The notes: a model not told the origin generated them from the sequence alone. Positions 1 to 9,308 are shown, counted from the stretch's first letter. The stretch: 64,000 bases of DNA from Streptomyces roseifaciens (GCF_001445655.1 NZ_LNBE01000004.1:1-64000), one strand, 5' to 3'. Made by a program: numbers and translations.

Positions 1-18
1 CGCCGAACAATTTTTCAG

Positions 19-62
19 CCTCAGGCCCCGAGTGTTATCACTCGGGGCCTGAGGCATTTTTG
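19..62. terminator. Strong bidirectional terminator
   Basis: A perfect 16-bp inverted repeat (19-34 and 39-54, loop ttat) is followed by a T run at 57-61 and preceded by a T run at 11-15. It can therefore end transcription from either side. It lies beyond the 3' end of the minus-strand membrane protein gene and probably also serves a gene to the left of the window. Confidence 0.9.
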
Positions 63-93
63 CGTTCAGGACGTTTTCCCTGAATCCCCTTGC

Positions 94-135
94 CTGCTCG
101 GCTGCATTCCTTCAGGAAGGAATGCAGCCGAGCAG
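94..135 (-). terminator. Hairpin just after the membrane-protein gene
   Basis: A perfect 19-bp stem (94-112 with 117-135) closes on a 4-nt loop. It sits 12 nt beyond the stop codon of the minus-strand gene at 148-1461. There is no clean T tract, so it is either a GC-type terminator or a 3'-end protector backed up by the stronger hairpin at 19-54. Confidence 0.7.
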
Positions 136-147
136 CAGCAATTGCTC

Positions 148-1461
148 TTATTCGCCCGCCGCCCGTGCGAGCTCGATGTCGAGGGACTCGCGTCGAATGC
201 GCTGGTCCATGTACAGCAGCGCCGTCATGCCGGCCGTGACCGGAAGCGTGATCGTGGCGCTGATGACCGCCGCTATACCGATGGAAATGAGAGAGGCCCA
301 GTCGGTCGCATCGGCAGCCGACTGTTCTCCGTAACCGTGGATGAGGACGTCGAAGACGATAACGACGGCCTGGGCCATGAGAGCGACCAGCAGCGTGATC
401 ATCACGGACATGAGCTGGATTCCGAAGACCCGCCACCAGGCGCCCTGCACCAGCTTCGCCGACCGCCTCATTGCTCCGAGCACGCTCTGCTTCTCCAGCA
501 TCAGCGCCGGTGCGGCGAGGCTGTAGCGAATCCAGAGCCAGGTCGCCACGGCCATGGACACCAGGCCGCCCAGAGCCATGAGCGACATCCCTGCCTGCTC
601 GGCTCCGGCCGCGGCCGCCAGCAGGCCCCAGACGATACCTACGGCGAACACACCCACCAGGAGCATCGGCACCAGGACCAGTAGCCCCGCCATCCGTGCC
701 AGCTGCGGCCTGGCGCTCCGCCATGCCTCCCGGGCGGTGACCGGGCGGCCGAGCACCGCTCGGCTGACGATCACCGTGAGCAGGGCTGCGGCGGTGATGG
801 AGCCGACCAGGCTGAGCAGCCAGGTCACCCCGAGGCTGCCGAGGCCGTTGCCTATGGCGTCGACCAGTTCCTTCGGCGTCTGCGGGGTCTCCCCGTTGAG
901 CGCGTCGAGCTCCTTCGTGCCGCGTGGCCACAACCGCTCGATCACCGTCGCCACGGTCTGCGTGCCCACGGCCACCGTCAGGGAGATGCCGACGACCGAG
1001 CGCCAGTGGAGGCGCATCGTGCGGACCGAGCCCTCCACGATCTCCCCGGTCTGCAGCGGGCGCAGCGGGATCACCCCGGGCTGGGGCGCCTGCGGCCGGC
1101 CCCCCGCCCACTGGTTCCAGCCCGGCTGCGGTCCCGCACCACCACGGCTTGCCCGGTTCTGTGGGCTCGGTGTACCCGGTGCACCCGCACCCGGCGCCCC
1201 CGGCGCTCCCGAGGACGTGTTCGCCCGGGCGCGTGTGCGCTGGCGGGGCGGGCTCGGGGAGGAGGTCGACCAGTCACCCGGTGGCGGCTGTTCCTGTGCC
1301 CACTGGGCTCTTTCCTGCGCCTGTGCCTGCCCTTGGGTCTCTGTCTGTGCCTGTGCCTGCTCCGGCTGCTTCTGTTCCTGTGTCGCCTCCTGCGTCGCCG
1401 CCGGGTCGCGCTCGTCGGACGGGGAGGATCCGGGCGAGGTCCGGCCCGGAGAGTCAGTCAT
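148..1461 (-). CDS. Multi-spanning membrane protein with a Q/P-rich N-terminus
   Basis: The protein has 437 residues. Its first ~115 residues are disordered and rich in Gln, Ala, Glu and Pro, with runs such as QAQAQTETQGQAQAQ. The rest holds about six long hydrophobic segments, for example around VVGISLTVAVGTQ, WLLSLVGSITAAALLT and ITLLVALMAQAVVIVF. This layout resembles actinobacterial proteins annotated as glycerophosphodiester phosphodiesterase membrane-domain or YIP1-like proteins, but no catalytic domain is present. The ATG at 1461 is the natural start and faces mtnA divergently. The N-terminal tail is probably cytoplasmic and may recruit partners. Membrane location is clear from the sequence, but the function is unknown. 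Confidence 0.85.
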   Translation of the reverse strand: MTDSPGRTSPGSSPSDERDPAATQEATQEQKQPEQAQAQTETQGQAQAQERAQWAQEQPPPGDWSTSSPSPPRQRTRARANTSSGAPGAPGAGAPGTPSPQNRASRGGAGPQPGWNQWAGGRPQAPQPGVIPLRPLQTGEIVEGSVRTMRLHWRSVVGISLTVAVGTQTVATVIERLWPRGTKELDALNGETPQTPKELVDAIGNGLGSLGVTWLLSLVGSITAAALLTVIVSRAVLGRPVTAREAWRSARPQLARMAGLLVLVPMLLVGVFAVGIVWGLLAAAAGAEQAGMSLMALGGLVSMAVATWLWIRYSLAAPALMLEKQSVLGAMRRSAKLVQGAWWRVFGIQLMSVMITLLVALMAQAVVIVFDVLIHGYGEQSAADATDWASLISIGIAAVISATITLPVTAGMTALLYMDQRIRRESLDIELARAAGE

Positions 1462-1621
1462 GTGCGTCTCGCTCCTTCTCAGTGCCCGCCCGTCCGCCGG
1501 TTCGGCGGCGAGCGACTTCCGGCAATCGTGTCACGGTGATCCGAGCGGCTCGCGAGCTCGTACGAGGGAGTAATCCCAAGGCGACCTTCAATAGTCGGGG
1601 CACGAGCGGCAGACTGGATGG

Positions 1622-2776
1622 ATGGCTGATCAGTTCGCGGCATCCATGGCGTCCGTCGAGCCCGGCTCCGTTCCAGCGCTGAGATGGGAGGAGCCGCCGG
1701 AGGGACCCGTGCTCGTGGTCCTGGACCAGCGCCGGTTGCCCGCGGAGGAGGTCGGGCTGGTGTGCACGGACGTGCCGGCGCTGGTCGACGCGGTCCGTGT
1801 GCTCGCCGTGCGGGGCGCTCCGCTGCTGGGCATCGCCGGGGCGTACGGGGTGGCGCTGGCCGCCGTCCGCGGCTTCGACGTCGTGGAGGCAGCCGACCTG
1901 CTCGCGCACGCACGCCCCACGGCCGTGAACCTCGCCTACGGGGTGCGGCGTGCCCTGGGGGCGTACGAGAAGGCCCTGAAGGACGGTGGCGGGCCCGAGG
2001 AGGCCGCCGCGGCCACGCTCGCGGAGGCGCGTGCCCTGCACCGTGAGGACGCGGAGGCGAGTGCGCGGATGGCGGCGCACGGGTTGGCCCTGCTGGAGGA
2101 GCTGGTGCCCGGCGGCGGGTTCCGGGTTCTCACGCACTGCAACACCGGTGCCCTGGTCTCCGGGGGCGAGGGCACGGCGCTGGCCGTGGCGGGCGCGGCG
2201 CACCGTGTGGGGCGGCTGAGGCGCCTGTGGGTGGACGAGACGCGACCGCTGCTGCAGGGGGCGCGGCTCACCGCGTACGAGGCGGCCCGGGCCGGGATGG
2301 CGTACACGCTGCTCGCCGACAATGCGGCGGGGTCGCTGTTCGCCGCGGGCGAGGTGGATGCCGTGCTGATCGGTGCGGACCGGATAGCCGCGGACGGTTC
2401 CGTGGCGAACAAGGTGGGCAGCTATCCGCTGGCTGTGCTGGCCCGCTATCACCACGTGCCGTTCCTCGTGGTGGCGCCGGTGACGACCGTGGACCTCGGT
2501 ACGCAGACGGGTTCGGAGATCGAGGTGGAGCAGCGCCCGGGGCACGAGATCACGGAGTTTACGGTCGTGCCGCCGGGGGCAGGCGCGGAGCCGGGCACGG
2601 GGGTGCCGGTGGCTCCCCTGGGGACGCAGGCGTACAACCCTGCGTTCGACGTCACACCACCGGAACTGGTGACTGCCATCGTCACGGAGAACGGAGTCGT
2701 CTCGCCGGTGACCCGGGCGGGGCTGGCGGAGCTCTGCGGCAGGTCACAGCGGGGATCCGGGAGTGGGCCGGCCTGA
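1622..2776 (+). CDS. mtnA: S-methyl-5-thioribose-1-phosphate isomerase
   Basis: MtnA converts methylthioribose-1-phosphate to methylthioribulose-1-phosphate in methionine salvage. The 384-residue length fits the eIF-2B-like isomerase family. Visible hallmarks are RGAPLLGIAGAYG near residue 65, the catalytic-cysteine segment LTHCNTGAL near residue 175, and the aspartate segment IGADRIAADGSVANKVG near residue 250, which ends in the Asn-Lys pair typical of this family. The ATG start gives MADQFAASMAS; a later ATG eight codons in is an alternative. No other methionine-salvage gene is adjacent. The gene precedes mtrA by 142 nt, an arrangement common in streptomycetes. Confidence 0.93.
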   Translation: MADQFAASMASVEPGSVPALRWEEPPEGPVLVVLDQRRLPAEEVGLVCTDVPALVDAVRVLAVRGAPLLGIAGAYGVALAAVRGFDVVEAADLLAHARPTAVNLAYGVRRALGAYEKALKDGGGPEEAAAATLAEARALHREDAEASARMAAHGLALLEELVPGGGFRVLTHCNTGALVSGGEGTALAVAGAAHRVGRLRRLWVDETRPLLQGARLTAYEAARAGMAYTLLADNAAGSLFAAGEVDAVLIGADRIAADGSVANKVGSYPLAVLARYHHVPFLVVAPVTTVDLGTQTGSEIEVEQRPGHEITEFTVVPPGAGAEPGTGVPVAPLGTQAYNPAFDVTPPELVTAIVTENGVVSPVTRAGLAELCGRSQRGSGSGPA

Positions 2777-2817
2777 TCCGCACGTGTACTGTCCACCCCT
2801 GGCGGCGAACGCTGTCG

Positions 2818-2839
2818 GTGTCCCGGGTCAACGGGACAC
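2818..2839 (+). terminator. Small inverted repeat between mtnA and mtrA
   Basis: An 8-bp perfect inverted repeat (gtgtcccg/cgggacac, 6-nt loop) lies 41 nt after mtnA. No T run follows. It could be a weak GC-type terminator or an operator in the mtrA upstream region, and the sequence does not decide between them. Confidence 0.3.
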
Positions 2840-2918
2840 ACCGAAGTGTGTCAGTCGCGCCAGGTGAGCTCCGTCACCCGGCTCTATGGACCGGATGCGA
2901 AAATGGGATGATGTCGAT

Positions 2919-3596
2919 ATGAAGGGACGCGTCCTTGTCGTCGACGACGACACCGCACTGGCCGAGATGCTCGGCATTGTGCTGCGTGGTGAGGGGTTCG
3001 AGCCGTCGTTCGTAGCGGACGGCGACAAGGCACTTGCTGCTTTTCGTGAGGTCAAGCCCGATCTTGTGCTGCTCGATCTGATGCTGCCCGGCCGGGACGG
3101 CATCGAGGTCTGCCGGCTCATCCGCGCCGAGTCCGGCGTGCCGATCGTGATGCTGACGGCGAAGAGCGACACGGTCGACGTCGTCGTCGGCCTGGAGTCG
3201 GGGGCCGACGACTACATCGTCAAGCCGTTCAAGCCGAAGGAGCTGGTGGCGCGGATCCGCGCCCGTCTGCGCCGCTCCGAGGAGCCCGCGCCGGAGCAGC
3301 TGGCGATAGGGGACCTGGTCATCGACGTGGCCGGGCACTCGGTCAAGCGCGACGGGCAGTCGATCGCGCTGACGCCGCTCGAGTTCGACCTGCTGGTCGC
3401 GCTCGCCCGCAAGCCGTGGCAGGTCTTCACCCGTGAGGTGCTCCTGGAGCAGGTGTGGGGCTACCGTCACGCGGCCGACACCCGCCTCGTCAACGTGCAC
3501 GTGCAGCGGCTGCGCTCCAAGGTCGAGAAGGACCCGGAGCGGCCGGAGATCGTGGTGACCGTCCGTGGTGTGGGCTACAAGGCCGGGCCGAGCTGA
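2919..3596 (+). CDS. mtrA: OmpR-family response regulator MtrA
   Basis: MtrA is the response regulator of the MtrAB system, which links envelope state to cell division and development in actinobacteria. Residues 4-115 form the receiver domain, with the acidic pocket VVDDDTAL, phospho-acceptor Asp53 in LLDLMLPG, conserved Thr in MLTAKSD and Lys in VKPF. Residues ~128-225 form the OmpR-type winged helix (LTPLEFDLLVALA, VNVHVQRLRSKVE, VRGVGYK). I chose the ATG giving MKGRVLVVDDD because homologues begin there. An in-frame ATG at 2886 would add 11 residues. The gene ends 1 nt before the mtrB start, so the two are probably co-translated. Confidence 0.95.
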   Translation: MKGRVLVVDDDTALAEMLGIVLRGEGFEPSFVADGDKALAAFREVKPDLVLLDLMLPGRDGIEVCRLIRAESGVPIVMLTAKSDTVDVVVGLESGADDYIVKPFKPKELVARIRARLRRSEEPAPEQLAIGDLVIDVAGHSVKRDGQSIALTPLEFDLLVALARKPWQVFTREVLLEQVWGYRHAADTRLVNVHVQRLRSKVEKDPERPEIVVTVRGVGYKAGPS

Positions 3597-3597
3597 C

Positions 3598-5625
3598 ATG
3601 TCGGGCAACGGTGCCGCCCCGGAGCGGGGCGTGGGGCGGCCCGTCGAGACGGCGGGCGGCATATCTTTCTTCCGGCGGCTGTGGCGGGCCGGGCGGATGC
3701 TGTCCGACGGCGCGGCCGCAGGGCCGGTCCACCCGGTACTGAGGCTGTACGTGCGCTGGGTGCGCCGTCCGCTGCTGCCCGCGATGCGCCTGTGGCGGCG
3801 CAACATCCAGCTGCGGGTCGTCGCGACCACGCTGCTGATGTCGATGGGCGTGGTGCTGCTGCTCGGCGTCGTGGTCATCGGGCAGGTCCGCAACGGCCTG
3901 CTGGAAGCCAAGCGGCATGCGTCGCAGAGCCAGGCCGAGGGCGGCTTCAAGGCGGCGCGGGACGCCGCCGACACCGCGGGGGACACCCGCGGGCAGGACG
4001 CCCAGTCGGGCAGCCGCGGCGGCACGGATCCCGGGGCCTGGCTGACGGCCCAGGTGCAGCAGCTCTCCAGCGGCGGGCAGGGCGTCTACCACGTGGTGGC
4101 GCTCAGCTCCGGCGGCGGCGACCTCGTCTACGGCGACCTGGGGTACAACGACATGACGTCCGCCGGAGCGCGCGGCCCGCGGGCCTCCGGTGACATCGAC
4201 CCCGAGGCCAGCATCCCCGCCGACCTGCGGAAACAGGTGGATTCCAAGACCGGGGCGCTGTGGAAGTCCGCGTCGGTCAAGCACAACTCCTCGGACGAGG
4301 GCGAGCCGGCGCTGGTCGTCGGCAAGCGGATGTACGACCCCAACGGCAAGGCGTACCAGCTGTACTACCTCTTCCCGTACACCCAGGAGGAGAAGTCGCT
4401 GAGCCTGGTCAAGGGCACGCTCGCGACGGCCGGGGTGTTCGTGGTCGTGCTGCTCGGGGCCATCGCCTGGCTCGTGGTGCGGCAGATCGTCACGCCCGTG
4501 CGGATGGCCGCGAGCATCTCCGAGCGGCTGGCGGCGGGCGTCCTGCAGGAGCGCATGAAGGTCACCGGTGAGGATGACATCGCGCGCCTCGGTGAGGCCT
4601 TCAACAAGATGGCGCAGAACCTCCAGGTCAAGATCCAGCAGCTGGAGCAGCTGTCGCGGATGCAGCGCAGGTTCGTCTCGGACGTCTCGCACGAGCTGCG
4701 GACGCCGCTGACGACCGTGCGCATGGCCGCCGAGGTCATCCACGAGGCCCGTGAGGACTTCGATCCGGTCACCGCGCGCTCGGCGGAGCTGCTGTACGGG
4801 CAGGTCGACCGCTTCGAGTCGCTGCTGGCCGACCTGCTGGAGATCAGCCGGTTCGACGCGGGGGCCGCGGCCCTGGAGGCCGAGCCGATCGATCTGCGGG
4901 ACGTCGTCAACCGTGTGATCGAAGGGGCGCTGCCGCTCGCGGAGCGCAAGGGCAGCAAGCTGCTGGTGCAGGGCGCCGAGCAGCCGGTGATCGCGGAAGC
5001 GGACTCCCGGCGCGTGGAGCGCGTGCTGCGCAACCTGGTCGTCAACGCTGTGGAGCACGGCGAGGGCCGGGACGTGGTCGTGCGGCTGGCTGCGGCCGGC
5101 GGCGCGGTCGCGGTGGCCGTCCGCGACTACGGCGTGGGTCTCAAGCCCGGCGAGGCGGTCCGGGTGTTCAACCGCTTCTGGCGGGCCGACCCCGCGCGCG
5201 CCCGCACCACGGGCGGTACGGGCCTGGGCCTGTCGATCGCCGTGGAGGACGCGCGGCTGCACGGCGGCTGGCTGCAGGCGTGGGGCGAGCCGGGCGGCGG
5301 TTCGCAGTTCCGGCTGACGCTGCCGGGCACGGCCGGCGAGACCCTGCGCGGATCGCCGATCCCGCTGGAGCCGGAGGACTCCCGGCGCAACCGCGGGCTG
5401 AGCGAGGCCGGGGTGCCGGTGGCCGTGGCCGGGCGGTCCGGCGGCGTGCCGCCGCAGGGCGCCGGGCTGACGCCCGTACCGCCGCAGAACAAGAACGTGC
5501 CCGCCGTGGATCCTGCGGCGCTGCCGGGCAGTGGTGCCCGTGTGGTGCGCCCGGGAAGCCAGGACGGCGGCAAGCCCGCGGCTGGGGCCGCGGGGGAACG
5601 TGAGGGGCGGGCGCGTGGGCGCTGA
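3598..5625 (+). CDS. mtrB: Sensor histidine kinase MtrB
   Basis: MtrB is the membrane sensor kinase that phosphorylates MtrA. The 675-residue protein has a ~70-residue cytoplasmic N-terminus, TM1 (~73-95), an extracytoplasmic sensor region (~100-272) and TM2 (~275-297). A HAMP domain follows, then a HisKA domain with phospho-acceptor His365 in SDVSHELRTP. The ATPase domain (~450-585) shows the N-box LRNLVVNAVEHGEG and the glycine boxes DYGVGLKPGEA and GGTGLGLSIA. The last ~90 residues are a Pro/Gly-rich tail of unknown role. The start ATG follows the mtrA stop by one base. The 3' end overlaps lpqB by 11 nt. Confidence 0.95.
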   Translation: MSGNGAAPERGVGRPVETAGGISFFRRLWRAGRMLSDGAAAGPVHPVLRLYVRWVRRPLLPAMRLWRRNIQLRVVATTLLMSMGVVLLLGVVVIGQVRNGLLEAKRHASQSQAEGGFKAARDAADTAGDTRGQDAQSGSRGGTDPGAWLTAQVQQLSSGGQGVYHVVALSSGGGDLVYGDLGYNDMTSAGARGPRASGDIDPEASIPADLRKQVDSKTGALWKSASVKHNSSDEGEPALVVGKRMYDPNGKAYQLYYLFPYTQEEKSLSLVKGTLATAGVFVVVLLGAIAWLVVRQIVTPVRMAASISERLAAGVLQERMKVTGEDDIARLGEAFNKMAQNLQVKIQQLEQLSRMQRRFVSDVSHELRTPLTTVRMAAEVIHEAREDFDPVTARSAELLYGQVDRFESLLADLLEISRFDAGAAALEAEPIDLRDVVNRVIEGALPLAERKGSKLLVQGAEQPVIAEADSRRVERVLRNLVVNAVEHGEGRDVVVRLAAAGGAVAVAVRDYGVGLKPGEAVRVFNRFWRADPARARTTGGTGLGLSIAVEDARLHGGWLQAWGEPGGGSQFRLTLPGTAGETLRGSPIPLEPEDSRRNRGLSEAGVPVAVAGRSGGVPPQGAGLTPVPPQNKNVPAVDPAALPGSGARVVRPGSQDGGKPAAGAAGEREGRARGR

Positions 5626-7453
5626 ACGCAATCGCCGCAGACGGGCGGGCAGCCCGCGGCGGCGGACCGCGGGGTTCGGCGCGCTCGCCGTCAGCGCCGC
5701 GCTGCTGGCCGGGTGCGCCTCGATGCCCGACAGCGGCGAGGTGACGGCGGTCGACTCGTCGCAGCGCGCCGACGCGGACTCGCAGGTGCGCGTCTACGGC
5801 GTGCCGCCGCACAAGGGCGAGCGGCCGCAGGAGCTGGTGACGGGCTTCCTGGAGGCCACCACCAGCGACGATCCGGACTACGGCACGGCCCGCATGTACC
5901 TGGCCAAGGGCAAGCAGCGGGAGTGGGACCCCTCGTGGGGCACGGTCGTGCTGGCGGAGCCGCCGCAGGTGCAGGTGGAGCACTCCGGCGACCGTGACCG
6001 GGACTACACGATCACCCTGATCGGCAAGCAGGTCGCCAGGATCGACGCCAAGCACGCCTACAAGCCGGAAGAGGCTTCGTACAAGGAGCGGATCCACGTC
6101 GCGCGCGAGGGCGGCGAGTGGCGCATCGACAGGCTGCCGGCCGGGCTGGTGCTCGGCCTCGCCGACTTCCAGCGGATCTACCGGTCCGTCAACAAGTACT
6201 ACTTCGCGGAGCTGGGCACGTCCGGCTCCGGCAAGGGCCGGGACGTGCTCGTCGCCGACCCCGTCTACCTGCGCAAGCGCATAGACCCCGTGACGTCCAC
6301 GGTCAACGCGCTGCTGGACGGGCCGACCAACTGGCTGGACCCGGTCGCCGCGACGGCGTTCCCGACGGGCACCAAGGTCGTGGACCGGCGGCTCTCCGTG
6401 GACGACTCCAACGCCCTCAGGATCCGGCTCAACGATAAGGCCGCGGGCACCAACCAGGCGCAGTGCCTGCGCATGGCCGCGCAGCTCCTGTACACCGTCC
6501 AGGACCAGTCGGCGAAGGTCGGCCAGGTGGTGCTGCAGCGGGACAACGGCTCGCAGCTGTGCTCGCTGGGACGGGAGGACGCGCGCAAGTACGCGCCCGA
6601 CCAGGCCGCCGGCCGCGGCGCCGACCAGCAGTACTTCGTGGACGCGCAGCACCGGATGGTGAGCCTGGCCGACGGCGACGAGGAGCCGCGGCGGGTGCCG
6701 GGACCCTTCGGAGCCGACGGGGCCGTGCAGCTGAGGTCGGTGGGAGTGGACCGCAGCGAGCACCACGCCGCGGGCGTGGCCGCCAACGGCCAGGCGCTGT
6801 ACGTCACCCGCCTGGAGACCGGATCGGCGCTGGGCGAGCCCCGGGTGACCGCGCGCGGCGGGGCGAAGGCCGGGCTGACCGCCCCGAGCTGGGACGGGCT
6901 CGGCGACCTGTGGGTGGCCGACCAGGACCCGGAGCGGCCGCGGCTGCTGCGGCTGCCCGGCGGCACGGGCACCCCGGAGGAGGTCCAGGTGCCCCGGCTC
7001 GACGGGCGCATCACCGGGTTGCGGGTGGCGGCCGACGGCGTGCGGATCGCGCTGCTGGTGACCAAGGACGACCGTACGAGCCTGAAGCTGGGGCGGGTCG
7101 AACGGCACGCGGGCTCCGGGCGGCTGAGCCTGTCGGTGCAGGAACTGCGCTCGGTGGCCCCGCGGTTGGAGCAGGTCGACGCGGTGTCGTGGGCCGGCGG
7201 GAGCCGGCTGCTGGTCGCGGGGAACGAACAGGGCGGGCTGCAGCAGCTGCAGTACATCGACACGGACGGCTCGCTGTCGAACACCTCCGCACTGCCCGGC
7301 ATCACGGGAGTGCGGGGCGTAGCGGCCTCGGAGAGCACGGCGAAGGCGCCGGCGCTGGTGGCCGAGCGGGACGGCGGGATCGTACGCCTGCTGCCGGACA
7401 GCAACTGGAAGCTGGTGACCAAGGAAGGCTCCGCGCCGGTCTACCCGGGTTAG
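5615..7453 (+). CDS. lpqB: Lipoprotein LpqB, partner of MtrAB
   Basis: LpqB is a lipoprotein that in mycobacteria binds the extracellular part of MtrB and modulates MtrA signalling. The GTG start places a twin-Arg-rich N-region, a hydrophobic segment and the lipobox LLAGC with lipidated Cys34 in the right order. GAGG about 9 nt upstream is a reasonable ribosome-binding site. Residues ~60-320 correspond to the LpqB N-terminal and GerMN-like region (RKRIDPVTSTVNALLDGP). Residues ~330-612 are a beta-propeller-like C-terminal region with repeated strands such as GLGDLWVADQDPERPRLL. The gene overlaps the end of mtrB, showing tight coupling of sensor and lipoprotein. Confidence 0.94.
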   Translation: MGAERNRRRRAGSPRRRTAGFGALAVSAALLAGCASMPDSGEVTAVDSSQRADADSQVRVYGVPPHKGERPQELVTGFLEATTSDDPDYGTARMYLAKGKQREWDPSWGTVVLAEPPQVQVEHSGDRDRDYTITLIGKQVARIDAKHAYKPEEASYKERIHVAREGGEWRIDRLPAGLVLGLADFQRIYRSVNKYYFAELGTSGSGKGRDVLVADPVYLRKRIDPVTSTVNALLDGPTNWLDPVAATAFPTGTKVVDRRLSVDDSNALRIRLNDKAAGTNQAQCLRMAAQLLYTVQDQSAKVGQVVLQRDNGSQLCSLGREDARKYAPDQAAGRGADQQYFVDAQHRMVSLADGDEEPRRVPGPFGADGAVQLRSVGVDRSEHHAAGVAANGQALYVTRLETGSALGEPRVTARGGAKAGLTAPSWDGLGDLWVADQDPERPRLLRLPGGTGTPEEVQVPRLDGRITGLRVAADGVRIALLVTKDDRTSLKLGRVERHAGSGRLSLSVQELRSVAPRLEQVDAVSWAGGSRLLVAGNEQGGLQQLQYIDTDGSLSNTSALPGITGVRGVAASESTAKAPALVAERDGGIVRLLPDSNWKLVTKEGSAPVYPG

Positions 7454-7529
7454 CCGCCGGGCGCGGTTGCGCAGCGCAGGGTTTTCCACAGGGGTGGCGG
7501 GGCGCCGCGGCCGGCGGGACAGTGGATCT

Positions 7530-8300
7530 GTGCGCGCGTGGTGGCAGGAGATCGCGGGCCTGGTGCTGCCGGGCGAGTGCGCGGGGTGCGGACGGCCGCG
7601 GTCCGTGCTGTGCGAAGCGTGCCGGGCGGCGCTGGGCGGAGGCGCGGTGCCGGGCGCGGGTGCGGCGTGGCGCGTCAGGCCGGATCCTGTGCCGGCCGGG
7701 CTGCCGCCGGTCCATGCCGCCGCGCGGTACGAGGGCCCGGTGCGCTCGGCCCTGCTCGCGCACAAGGAGCGCGGAGCGCTGGGGCTGGCGGGGCCGCTGG
7801 GGGCTGCCCTGGCGGGTGCGGTGCGCGCTGCGGCCAGTTGTCCGGGTGGTGGCCGGTGGGGCGGGGGAGGGGCCCTGGAGGCCGGTGAAAGACCCTTGCT
7901 GCTCGTTCCCGTCCCCTCGGCCCGCCGTGCCGTCGCGGCCCGGGGCCACGATGCCGGCCGGCGCCTGGCCCTCGCCGCCGCGCGGGCCCTGCGTGCCGGC
8001 GGCCTGCCCGCCCGCGCGGCGCCCGTGTTGCGCCAGTGCAGGGCCGTCGCCGATCAGGCCGGGCTGGGCGCCCGGCAGCGCAGGGCGAATGTGGCCGGTG
8101 CACTGGGGGTACGCATGGGAGGAGAGGGACTCTTGATGCGCGAGGGGCCGGTGGTGCTGGTAGACGATCTGATGACCACGGGGGCTTCGCTCGCCGAGGC
8201 GGCCCGTGCCGTCTCCCTCGCGGGCGCAGAAGTGCTGGGCGCCGCCGTCGTGGCCGCGTCCGGAGTTCCCCCGCGCGAGGCCGAAAAGAAGCGGAACTGA
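7530..8300 (+). CDS. ComF-family phosphoribosyltransferase-like protein
   Basis: The protein has 256 residues with the ComF layout. A CxxC...CxxC zinc knuckle (CAGC and CEAC in residues ~16-32) precedes a PRTase-I-like domain carrying the phosphoribosyl-binding loop VVLVDDLMTTGASL near residue 210. The family is needed for DNA uptake in naturally competent bacteria. In Streptomyces it routinely follows lpqB, and its role there is unknown. The GTG start (VRAWWQEI) puts the first conserved helix at the N-terminus; a longer in-frame form starting at 7467 lacks family support. The 76-nt gap after lpqB suggests it belongs to the mtr transcript. Confidence 0.85.
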   Translation: MRAWWQEIAGLVLPGECAGCGRPRSVLCEACRAALGGGAVPGAGAAWRVRPDPVPAGLPPVHAAARYEGPVRSALLAHKERGALGLAGPLGAALAGAVRAAASCPGGGRWGGGGALEAGERPLLLVPVPSARRAVAARGHDAGRRLALAAARALRAGGLPARAAPVLRQCRAVADQAGLGARQRRANVAGALGVRMGGEGLLMREGPVVLVDDLMTTGASLAEAARAVSLAGAEVLGAAVVAASGVPPREAEKKRN

Positions 8301-8616
8301 AGGGCAACGTCATTCGTTGCTGATGGTAACGGCAGGGAAACACCTGAATGGAGGTACGTCCCGGTAGGGGCTACCGACAGGCGTCCGAGCGAGATATGTT
8401 CGGTTGTGAGGAATGGCAGGGGCTATGCCTCGCATTTCCGAATGGCGCGCTTCGCTCGCTTTCACGGAAGCTTGAAGTCGATGGGGTGCAGACCTTGCCG
8501 ATGGGGGAGGAGGAGGTGAAAACCGCCAAGTCGGTGGCTCCGGGTATCCCCGGAGTCTGATGCAAGAGGGATGCGCTCCGCACCTTCGGCGGGGCGATCC
8601 GGGAACGGAGTTCTGC
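8301..8616 (+). other. Long lower-GC leader upstream of hpf
   Basis: This 316-nt non-coding stretch is clearly less GC-rich than its surroundings. It holds a small hairpin right after the comF-like stop (8304-8309/8315-8320) and an imperfect stem around 8410-8439 (ggaatg...catttcc). A 7-bp stem ctccggg/ccccggag lies near 8538-8555. Promoter-like A/T-rich words (tatgtt near 8395) occur, but no convincing -35/-10 pair can be fixed by eye. It presumably holds the hpf promoter and a ~200-nt leader. Confidence 0.45.
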
Positions 8617-9306
8617 GTGGACATCGTCGTCAAAGGCCGCAAGACCGAGGTGCCCGAGCGCTTTCGCAAGCACGTGGCCGAGAAGCTGAAGCTGGACAAG
8701 ATCCAGAAGCTCGACGGCAAGGTGATCAGCCTCGACGTCGAGGTGTCCAAGGAGCCCAACCCCAGGCAGGCCGACCGCTCCGACCGGGTGGAGATCACGG
8801 TGCGTTCCCGTGGACCGGTGATCCGGGCGGAGGCCGCAGCAACCGATCCGTATGTCGCACTGGACCTGGCCACCAGCAAGCTCGAAGCACGACTGCGCAA
8901 GCAGAACGACAAGCGCCACACCCGGCGGGGCAACGGCCGCATCCCCGCGAGCGATGTCGCTTCGACCGTCATCGGCGCCGCCGAGCTCACCGACAGCGGT
9001 GAACTCGCCGTCGAGCACGCGTCGGACGGGGTGCCGGTCACCCGCATGGGATCCCTGGAGATCCGGGGCGAAGGCCCCCTGGTGGTCCGCGAGAAGACCC
9101 ACGCCGCAGCGCCCATGACCCTCGACCAGGCGCTGTACGAAATGGAGTTGGTCGGGCACGACTTCTACCTGTTCGTCGACTCCGACACCAAACAACCCAG
9201 TGTCGTCTACCGGCGGCACGCCTACGACTACGGCGTCATCCACCTCAATGCCGACCCGCTCTTCGAAGGAGAGCCCGGTGGTGCGGGCGGGGAGCTGGGC
9301 GGCTGA
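8617..9306 (+). CDS. hpf: Long-form ribosome hibernation promoting factor
   Basis: Long HPF binds the 30S decoding region and dimerises ribosomes into inactive 100S particles during stress or stationary phase. The protein has 229 residues. The N-terminal S30AE-type domain (1-~105, MDIVVKGRKTEV, beta-alpha fold) is joined by a ~65-residue variable linker to the conserved dimerisation domain (~168-220, PMTLDQALYEMELVGHDFYL and YRRHAYDYGVIHL). The GTG start has GGAG 6 nt upstream and gives the family-typical first residues. It is transcribed on its own after a long leader and is followed at once by a terminator hairpin. Confidence 0.95.
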   Translation: MDIVVKGRKTEVPERFRKHVAEKLKLDKIQKLDGKVISLDVEVSKEPNPRQADRSDRVEITVRSRGPVIRAEAAATDPYVALDLATSKLEARLRKQNDKRHTRRGNGRIPASDVASTVIGAAELTDSGELAVEHASDGVPVTRMGSLEIRGEGPLVVREKTHAAAPMTLDQALYEMELVGHDFYLFVDSDTKQPSVVYRRHAYDYGVIHLNADPLFEGEPGGAGGELGG

Positions 9307-9308
9307 GC

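Noticed and set aside
8348..8560. A 70-codon frame in the hpf leader
   Set aside because: No third-position GC bias, no ribosome-binding site and no recognisable pattern.
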